Source of the DNA: Canna indica
Lineage: Eukaryota; Streptophyta; Magnoliopsida; Zingiberales; Cannaceae
Length of the DNA: 64,000 nucleotides
Direction: 5' to 3'
Assembly: GCA_034359265.1 (NCBI GenBank)
Contig: CP136897.1
Span: 32,227,501-32,291,500 of the forward strand
In this document: one piece after another, positions 58,022 to 64,000 of the stretch
Layout of the letters: each line of letters starts with the position of its first letter
Numbering within the stretch: the stretch's first letter is position 1
The notes under the pieces: generated by a model
Seen by the model: only the letters and a program-made list of their open reading frames with translations
Database searches by the model: none
What the model was told of the DNA's origin: nothing
Position numbers and translations under genes: made by a program

Positions 58022-58029
58022 AAAAAAAA
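58022..58029 (-). terminator. Second T run after unit 125 (representative)
   Basis: Eight T about 38 bp past the first terminator. Most units have a run of 7-8 here, and it persists where the first run is broken (units 26, 28, 65, 73), so it could act as a back-up stop. Confidence 0.6.
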
Positions 58030-58058
58030 TGATCTCGTCGTGCAATCAATTAGGTAGT

Positions 58059-58067
58059 AAAAAAAAA
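58059..58067 (-). terminator. Pol III terminator of unit 125 (representative)
   Basis: Nine T on the transcribed-sense strand directly after CACC, the classic RNA polymerase III stop. Across the window the run is most often 7-10 T, 13 in unit 13 and four in unit 9; some are broken by A, C or G. Confidence 0.9.
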
Positions 58068-58184
58068 GGTGCAACGCGAGGACTTCCCAAGGGGTCACCC
58101 ATCCTAGTACCACTCTCGCGCAAGCACGCTTAACTTCGGAGTTCTGATGGGATCCGGTGCGTTAGTGCTAGTATGATCGCACCC
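58066..58184 (-). rRNA. 5S rRNA gene, unit 125 (type B)
   Basis: Type B, 95U, with only U109C and C15U besides. TTATTA promoter and nine-T terminator are intact, making it one of the best candidates for an active type B gene. I use its surroundings as the reference unit for promoter and terminator. Confidence 0.96.
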
Positions 58185-58207
58185 GTCATGCAATTTTGAT
58201 CGTCGGC

Positions 58208-58213
58208 TAATAA
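58208..58213 (-). promoter_or_regulatory. TATA-like element of unit 125 (representative)
   Basis: TTATTA at -29 to -24 from the first gene base, with C at -1. This matches the place of the TATA-like box known upstream of plant 5S genes. It recurs at the same distance in most units. Variants are TTATTT (units 27, 35, 37, 45, 48, 50, 67), CATATTA (82, 105, 106), CTAATT (79) and ACATTA (2). Confidence 0.8.
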
Positions 58214-58276
58214 GGGTGAGCGTCCGAGGGACAACTCGGGGTCATTTTCTTCGTCTCTTCGCGTGCCTTTCAGCGC

Positions 58277-58282
58277 CACGTG
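58277..58282. promoter_or_regulatory. CACGTG hexamer upstream of unit 125 (representative)
   Basis: Perfect palindrome at -93 to -98 from the 5S start, set in GCGCCACGTGAAAAGC and kept in most units; a subset has CTCGTG instead (for example units 94, 110, 115, 118). It has the core of a plant G-box, but I know of no established role for such a site in 5S transcription. Confidence 0.4.
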
Positions 58283-58397
58283 AAAAGCTGAAATCGGACA
58301 ATAATGCACGGAGTTACGCCCGTTTTAAACGAAAAATAATAATTGAAATGTTATTTTTCTTATTTATTTACAAATTTTAATTTTTCGGGTCGGTTGG

Positions 58398-58476
58398 TCG
58401 ATCGAGCCGGCCGTAGAGGTTGCGGCGGGCCCCGCGCGGGCGATCGACAGCCAAGATTTATGACGACGACGTCGTC
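58398..58476. repeat. Palindrome cluster in the GC-rich spacer block (representative)
   Basis: Three perfect palindromes in 79 bp: TCGATCGA at 58,398-58,405, CCCGCGCGGG at 58,431-58,440 and GACGACGTCGTC at 58,465-58,476. The same three sit in most spacers, with CpG-rich sequence between them. Function unknown. Confidence 0.75.
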
Positions 58477-58549
58477 CGTCCTTAACGTTTGGTTAGAAAG
58501 ATTGGTAAAAAAATGATCTCGTCGTGCAATCAAATAGGTAGTAAAAAAA

Positions 58550-58666
58550 CAAGTGCAGCACGAGGACTTCCCAGGGGTCACCATCCTAGTACTACTCTCG
58601 CCCACGCACGCTTAACTTCGGAGTTCAGATGGGATCCGGTGCGTTAGTGCTAGTATGATCGCACCG
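58550..58666 (-). rRNA. 5S rRNA gene, unit 126
   Basis: Type A, two bases short in box C (one C lost near 91-94, one G lost near 85-87). TTG tail. U111C, U62G, A40U, C15U, G1C. Copied as unit 135. Confidence 0.94.
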
Positions 58667-59032
58667 GTCATGCACTTCTGATCGTCGGCTAATAAGGGTG
58701 AGCATCCGAGGGACAACTCGGGGTCATTTTCTTCGTCTCCTCACGTGCCTTTCAGCGCCACCGGAAAAGCTGAAATCGGACAATAATGCACGGAGTTACG
58801 CCCGTTTTAAACGAAAAATAATAATTGAAATGTTATTTTTCTTATTTATTTACAAATTTTAATTTTTTGGGTCGATTGGTCGATCGAGCCAGCCGTAGAG
58901 GTTGCGGCGGGACCCGCGCGGATGCTCGACAGCCAAGATTTATGGCGACGACGTCGTCCTTCCTTAACGTTTGGTTAGAAAGATTGGTAAAAAAAATGAT
59001 CTCGTCGTGCAATCAAATAGGTAGTAAAAAAA

Positions 59033-59151
59033 GAGGTGCAACACGAGGACTTCCCAAGGGGTCACCCATCCTAGTACCACTCTCGCGCAAGCACGCTTAA
59101 CTTCGGAGTTCTGATGGGATCCGGTGCGTTAGTGCTTGTATGATCGCACCC
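59033..59151 (-). rRNA. 5S rRNA gene, unit 127 (type B)
   Basis: Type B, 95U, C15A. Tail CACCTC then a T run. Boxes A and IE otherwise intact. Confidence 0.95.
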
Positions 59152-59516
59152 GTCATGCACTTCTGATCGTCGGCTAATAAGGGTGAGCGTCCGAGGGACA
59201 ACTCGGGGTCATTTTCTTCATCTCTTCGCGTGCCTTTCAGCGCCACGTGAAAAGCTGAAATCGGGCAATAATGCACGGAGTTACGCCCGTTTTAAATGAA
59301 AAATAATAATTGAAATGTTTTTTTATTATTTATTTACAAATTTTAATTTTTCGGGTCTGTTGGTCGATCGAGCCGGCCGTAGAGGTTGCGGCGGGCCCCA
59401 CGCGGGGGATCGACAGCCAAGTTTTATGGCGACGAAGTCGTCCGTCCTTAACGTTTGGTTAGAAAGATTGGTAAAAAAAATGATCTCGTCGTGCAATCAA
59501 ATAGGTAGTAAAAAAA

Positions 59517-59635
59517 CAAGTGCAACACGAGGACTTCCCAGGGGGTCACCCATCCTAGTACTACTCTCACCCAAGCATGCTTAACTTCGGAGTTCTGATG
59601 GGATCCGGTGCGTTAGTGCTGGTATGATCACACCC
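59517..59635 (-). rRNA. 5S rRNA gene, unit 128
   Basis: Type A, TTG tail. C67U in IE, G58A in box A, C6U. The 3' AT block is shortened (ATGTTTTTTTATTATT variant). Confidence 0.95.
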
Positions 59636-60001
59636 GATATGCATTTCTGATCGTCGGCTAATAAGGTTGAGCGTCCGAGGGAGAGTTCGGGGGTCATTTT
59701 CTTCGTCTCTTCGCGCGCCTTTCAGCGCCACGTGAAAAGCCGAAATCGGAAAGTAATGCACGGAGTTACGCCCGTTTTCAACAAAAAATAATAATTGAAA
59801 TGTTATTTTCTTATTTATTTACAAATTTTAATTTTTCGGGTCGGTTGGTAGATCGAGCTGGCCGTAGAGGTTGCGGCGGGCCCCGCGTGAGCGATCGACA
59901 GCCAAATTTTATGGCGACGACGTCGTCCGTCCTTAACATTTGGTTAGAAAGATTGGTAAAAAAAATGATCTCGTCGTGCAATCAAATAGGTAGTAAAAAA
60001 A

Positions 60002-60120
60002 AAGGTGCAACACGAGGACTTCCCAAGGGGTCACCCATCCTACTACCACTCTAGCGCAAGCATGCTTAACTTCGGAGTTCTGATGGGATCCGGTGCGTTA
60101 GTGCTAGTATGATCGCACCC
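60002..60120 (-). rRNA. 5S rRNA gene, unit 129 (type B)
   Basis: Type B, 95U. C78G, G68U in IE, G58A in box A, C15U. Confidence 0.95.
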
Positions 60121-60486
60121 GTCATGCACTTCTGATCGTCGGCTAATAAGGGTGAGCGTCCGAGGGACAACTCGGGGTCATTTTCTTCGTCTCTTCGCGC
60201 GCCTTTCAACGCCACGTGAAAAGCTGAAATCGAACAATAATGCACGGAGTTACGCCCGTTTTAAACGAAAAATAATAATTGAAATGTTATTTTTCTTATT
60301 TATTTACAAATTTTAATTTTTCGGGTCGGTTAGTCGATCGAGCCGGCCGTACAGGTTGCGGCGGGCCCCGCGCGGGCCATCGACAGCCAAGATTTATGGC
60401 GACGACGTCGTCCGTCCTTAACGTTTGGTTAGAAAGATTGGTAAAAAAAATAATCTCGTCGTGCAATCAAATAGGTAGTAAAAAAA

Positions 60487-60605
60487 CAAGTGCAACACGA
60501 GGACTTCCCAAGGGGTCACCCATCCTAGTACCACTCTCGCGCAAGCACGCTTAACTTCGGAGTTCTGATGGGATCCGGTGCGTTAGTGCTAGTATGATCG
60601 CACCC
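60487..60605 (-). rRNA. 5S rRNA gene, unit 130 (type B)
   Basis: Type B, 95U, C15U; TTG tail with seven T. Otherwise at consensus, so a good candidate for a working copy. Confidence 0.96.
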
Positions 60606-60971
60606 GTCATGCACTTCTGATCGTCGGCTAATAAGGGTGAGCGTCCGAGGGACAACTCGGGGTCATTTTCTTCGTCTCTTCGCGTGCCTTTCACCGCCAC
60701 GTGAAAAGTTGAAATCGGACAATAATGCACGGAGTTATGCCCGTTTTAAATGAAAAATAATAATTAGAATGTTATTTTTCTTATTTATTTACAAATTTTA
60801 ATTTTTCGGGTCGGTTGGTCGATCGAGCCGGCAGTAGAGGTTGCGGCGGGCCCCGCGCGGGCGATCGACAGCCAAGATTTATGGCGACGACGTCGTCCGT
60901 CCTTAACGTTTGTTTAGAAAGATTGGTAAAAAAAATGATCTCGTCGTGCAATCAAATAGGTAGTAAAAAAA

Positions 60972-61090
60972 AAGGTGCAACACGAGGACTTCCCAAGGGG
61001 TCACCCATCCTACTACCACTCTCGCGCAAGCCTGCTTAACTTCAGAGTTCTGATGGGATCCGGTGCGTTAGTGCTAGTATGATCGCACCC
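60972..61090 (-). rRNA. 5S rRNA gene, unit 131 (type B)
   Basis: Type B, 95U. C78G, U59G and G58A in box A, C47U, C15U. Confidence 0.95.
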
Positions 61091-61456
61091 GTCATGCACT
61101 TCTGATCGTCGGCTAATAAGGGTGAGCGTCCGAGGGACAACTCGGGGTCATTTTCTTCGTCTCTTCGCGTGCCTTTCAACGCCACGTAAAAAGCTGAAAT
61201 CGGACAATAATGCACGGAGTTACGCCCGTTTTAAACGAAAAATAATAATTGAAATGTTATTTTTCTTATTTATTTACAAATTTTAATTTTTCGGGTCGGT
61301 TGATCGATCGAGCCGGCCGTAGAGGTTGCGGCGGGCCCCGCGCGGGCCATCGACAGCCAAGATTTATGGCGACGACGTCGTCCGTCCTTAACGTTTGGTT
61401 AGAAAGATTGGTAAAAAAAATAATCTCGTCGTGCAATCAAATAGGTAGTAAAAAAA

Positions 61457-61575
61457 CAAGTGCAACACGCGGACTTCCCAAGGGGTCACCCATCCTACTA
61501 CCACTCTCGCGCAAGCCTGCTTAACTTCGGAGTTCTGATGGGATCCGGTGCGTTAGTGCTAGTATGATCGCACCC
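61457..61575 (-). rRNA. 5S rRNA gene, unit 132 (type B)
   Basis: Type B, 95U, TTG tail. U106G, C78G, U59G and G58A, C15U. Gene body like unit 131, 3' end like unit 130: a mosaic. Confidence 0.95.
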
Positions 61576-61941
61576 GTCATGCACTTCTGATCGTCGGCTA
61601 ATAAGGGTGATCGTCCGAGGGATAACTCGGGGTCATTTTCTTCGTCTCTTCGCGTGCCTTTCAACGCCACGTAAAAAGCTGAAATCGGACAATAATAAAC
61701 GGAGTTACGCCCTTTTTTAACGAAAAATAATAATTGAAATGTTATTTTTCTTATTTATTTACAAATTTTAGTTTTTCGGGTCGGTTGGTCGATCGAGCCG
61801 GCCGTAGAGGTTGCGGCGGGCCCCGCGCTGGCGATGGACAGCCAAATTTTATGTCGACGACGTCGTCCGTCCTTAACATTTGGTTAGAAAGATTGGTAAA
61901 AAAAATGATCTCGTCGTGCAATCAAATAGGTAGTAAAAAAA

Positions 61942-62060
61942 AAGGTGCAACACGAGGACTTCCCAAGGGGTCACCCATCCTAGTACTACTCTCGCCCAAG
62001 CACCCTTAACTTCGGAGTTCTGATGGGATCCGGTGCGTTAGTGCTGGTATGATCACACCC
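61942..62060 (-). rRNA. 5S rRNA gene, unit 133
   Basis: Type A, 95U. C57G in box A, C6U. Upstream flank shared with unit 124 (AGCTGATATCGG, CTTTGCGCACC). Confidence 0.95.
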
Positions 62061-62427
62061 GATATGCACTTCTGATCGTCGGCTAATAAGGGTGAGCGTC
62101 CGAGGGAGAGTTCGGGGGTCATTTTCTTCGTCTCTTTGCGCACCTTTCAGCGCCACGTGAAAAGCTGATATCGGACAATAATGCACGGAGTTACGACCGT
62201 TTTAAACGAAAAATAATAATTAAAATGTTATTTTTCTTATTTATTTACAAATTTTAATTTTTCGGGTCGGTTAATCGATCGAGCCGGCCGTAGAGGTTGC
62301 GGCGGGCCCCGCGCGGGCGATCGACAGCGAAATTTTATGGCGACGATGTCGTCCGTCCTTAACGTTTGGTTATAAAGATTGGTAAAAAAAATGATCTCGT
62401 CGTGCAATCAAATAGGTAGTAAAAAAA

Positions 62428-62546
62428 AAGGTGCAACGCGAGGACTTCCCAAGGGGTCACCCATCCTAGTACCACTCTCGCGCAAGCACGCTTAACTTCG
62501 GAGTTCTGATGGGATCCGGTGCGTTAGTGCTAGTATGATCGCACCC
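62428..62546 (-). rRNA. 5S rRNA gene, unit 134 (type B)
   Basis: Same gene body as unit 125, 4,362 bp away, with an intact promoter and terminator. Confidence 0.96.
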
Positions 62547-62911
62547 GTCATGCACTTTTGATCGTCGGCTAATAAGGGTGAGCGTCCGAGGGACAACTCG
62601 GGGTCATTTTCTTCGTCTCTTCGCGTGCCTTTCAGCGCCACGTGAAAAGCTGAAATCGGACAATAATGCACGGAGTTACGCCCGTTTTAAACGAAAAATA
62701 ATAATTGAAATGTTATTTTTCTTATTTATTTACAAATTTTAATTTTTCGGGTCGGTTGGTCGATCGAGCCAGCCGTAGAGGTTGCGGCGGGCCCCGCGCG
62801 GGCGATCGACAGCCAAGATTTATGACGACGACGTCGTCCGTCCTTAACGTTTGGTTAGAAAGATTGGTAAAAAAATGATCTCGTCGTGCAATCAAATAGG
62901 TAGTAAAAAAA

Positions 62912-63028
62912 CAAGTGCAGCACGAGGACTTCCCAGGGGTCACCATCCTAGTACTACTCTCGCCCACGCACGCTTAACTTCGGAGTTCAGATGGGATCCG
63001 GTGCGTTAGTGCTAGTATGATCGCACCG
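62912..63028 (-). rRNA. 5S rRNA gene, unit 135
   Basis: Copy of unit 126 at 4,362 bp, including both single-base losses in box C, A40U and G1C. Confidence 0.94.
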
Positions 63029-63394
63029 GTCATGCACTTCTGATCGTCGGCTAATAAGGGTGTGCATCCGAGGGACAACTCGGGGTCATTTTCTTCGTCT
63101 CTTCACGTGCCTTTCAGCGCCACGTGAAAAGCTGAAATCGGACAATAATGCACGGAGTTACGCTCGTTTTAAACGAAAAATAATAATTGAAATGTTATTT
63201 TTCTTATTTATTTACAAATTTTAATTTTTCGGGTCGATTGGTCGATCGAGCCAGCCGTAGAGGTTGCGGCGGGACCCGCGCGGATGCTCGACAGCCAAGA
63301 TTTATGGCGACGACGTCGTCCTTCCTTAACGTTTGGTTAGAAAGATTGGTAAAAAAAATGATCTCGTCGTGCAATCAAATAGGTAGTAAAATAA

Positions 63395-63513
63395 GAGGTG
63401 CAACACGAGGACTTCCCAAGGGGTCACCCATCCTAGTACCACTCTCGCGCAAGCACGCTTAACTTCGGAGTTCTGATGGGATCCGGTGCGTTAGTGCTTG
63501 TATGATCGCACCC
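63395..63513 (-). rRNA. 5S rRNA gene, unit 136 (type B)
   Basis: Copy of unit 127 at 4,362 bp. The T run is now broken by A (plus strand AAAATAAGAGG), leaving a weaker terminator. Confidence 0.95.
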
Positions 63514-63878
63514 GTCATGCACTTCTGATCGTCGGCTAATAAGGGTGAGCGTCCGAGGGACAACTCGGGGTCATTTTCTTCATCTCTTCGCGTGCCTTTC
63601 AGCGCCACGTGAAAAGCTAAAATCGGACAATAATGCACGGAGTTACGCCCGTTTTAAATGAAAAATAATAATTGAAATGTTTTTTTATTATTTATTTACA
63701 AATTTTAATTTTTCGGGTCTGTTGGTCGATCGAGCCGGCCGTAGAGGTTGCGGCGGGCCCCACGCGGGGGATCGACAGCCAAGTTTTATGTCGACGAAGT
63801 CGTCCGTCCTTAACGTTTGGTTAGAAAGATTTGTAAAAAAAATGATCTCGTCGTGCAATGAAATAGGTAGTAAAAAAA

Positions 63879-63997
63879 CAAGTGCAACACGAGGACTTCC
63901 CAGGGGGTCACCCATCCTAGTACTACTCTCACCCAAGCATGCTTAACTTCGGAGTTATGATGGGATCCGGTGCGTTAGTGCTGGTATGATCACACCC
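63879..63997 (-). rRNA. 5S rRNA gene, unit 137
   Basis: Copy of unit 128 plus G41U. TTG tail, C67U, G58A, C6U. Its promoter lies beyond the window. Confidence 0.95.
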
Positions 63998-64000
63998 GAT

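Larger units (their letters stand above)
58185..58549. other. Representative intergenic spacer (units 125-126)
   Basis: 365 bp without a gene. From unit 125 outward: promoter-proximal region with TTATTA; pyrimidine-rich stretch; CACGTG; an AT-rich block from about 58,331 to 58,385; a GC-rich block from about 58,386 to 58,440; a GACGACGTCGTC segment; and the two T runs of unit 126. Other spacers have the same order. Confidence 0.9.
1..64000 (-). repeat. 5S rDNA tandem array, 137 units
   Basis: Uninterrupted head-to-tail array of 5S rRNA genes, all on the minus strand, transcribed by RNA polymerase III in family knowledge. The 117-nt gene core recurs mostly every 484-487 bp; shorter steps (310, 198, 329, 172, 442, 464, 430 bp) come from deletions. 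The window begins inside a GC-rich spacer block and ends 3 bp upstream of unit 137, so the array continues on both sides. Spacers of about 366 bp hold only the modules listed as representatives below; I see no other gene in any of them. Units differ from one another by several percent, more than in a well homogenised array. Seven genes are clearly broken and many others have changes in box A, IE or box C, so only part of the array is likely to be active. Confidence 0.98.
57580..64000. repeat. About 4,362-bp repeat running off the window (units 124-128 and 133-137)
   Basis: Units 125-128 pair with 134-137 at exactly 4,362 bp and 124 with 133 at 4,363 bp, including the two small box C deletions of 126/135. 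The second copy continues past the window end. Confidence 0.88.

Noticed and set aside
58335..58390. AT-rich block as a replication origin or matrix attachment site
   Set aside because: AT-richness alone is not evidence, and I see no specific motif to support either role.
1..64000. CRISPR array
   Set aside because: The repeat unit is about 485 bp with a recognisable 5S gene, far from the short repeat and spacer layout of CRISPR.
1..64000. Cassandra-type retrotransposon, whose terminal repeats carry 5S sequence
   Set aside because: The genes are in simple head-to-tail order with uniform spacers; I see no primer-binding site, polypurine tract, target duplication or isolated copies.
1..64000. 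Centromeric or other non-coding satellite
   Set aside because: The array has a clear 5S gene with terminator and upstream element in each unit, so it is rDNA, even if partly silent.
1..64000. A new defence, toxin or biosynthetic system
   Set aside because: I read every spacer; none holds sequence outside the 5S unit, so there is no room for such genes.

Overview
The whole window is one tandem array of nuclear 5S ribosomal RNA genes from a land plant, most likely an angiosperm. I place it from the 5S gene body, which matches the plant 5S consensus I know, and from the plant-type flanks: a T run at the 3' end, a TTATTA element at about -29 to -24, and C at -1. I cannot name the species from the spacer. 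I see no protein-coding gene, tRNA, 45S rDNA or transposon.

All 137 gene copies lie on the minus strand, usually one per 484-487 bp. I number them 1-137 by rising window coordinate, so transcription runs from high to low numbers. 130 are full length or nearly so. Seven are visibly broken: units 1, 13, 16, 21, 29 and 39 are truncated and unit 90 has an internal deletion. Each gene entry runs from rRNA position 1 (right end) to about position 119 (left end, inside the T run). Substitutions are given in rRNA sense (old base, position, new base) against the consensus of this window. Box A is positions 50-64, the intermediate element (IE) 67-72 and box C 80-97. Type A is the common gene body. Type B carries the linked pair G65C and A74G. 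'95U' marks the frequent C95U change. 'Direct tail' means CACC followed at once by T's; 'TTG tail' means CACTTG followed by T's.

A normal spacer is about 366 bp. Reading upstream from a gene it holds a promoter-proximal stretch with TTATTA, a CACGTG hexamer near -93 to -98, an AT-rich block of about 55 bp, a GC-rich block with short perfect palindromes, the sequence around GACGACGTCGTC, and a second T run about 38-45 bp past the next gene's 3' end.

Layout: 1-6.7 kb has mixed type A and B units. 6.7-10.7 kb is a near-perfect 1,983-bp tandem duplication. 11-20 kb is a 4,521-bp tandem duplication whose joint lies inside a 5S gene. 20.7-23 kb is a 968-bp dimer repeat. 25-27 kb has small local duplications. 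28-46 kb mixes A and B units and includes a 2,432-bp repeat and one half of a dispersed 11,577-bp-offset duplication. 41-49 kb repeats with an offset of about 4,830 bp. 49-57 kb has nested 2,425-bp and 1,454-bp repeats. 57-64 kb is a repeat at about 4,362 bp that runs off the window. The array therefore records unequal crossover, gene conversion and microhomology deletion. I found no new molecular system; the interest lies in array evolution and in the sequence diversity among the 5S genes.
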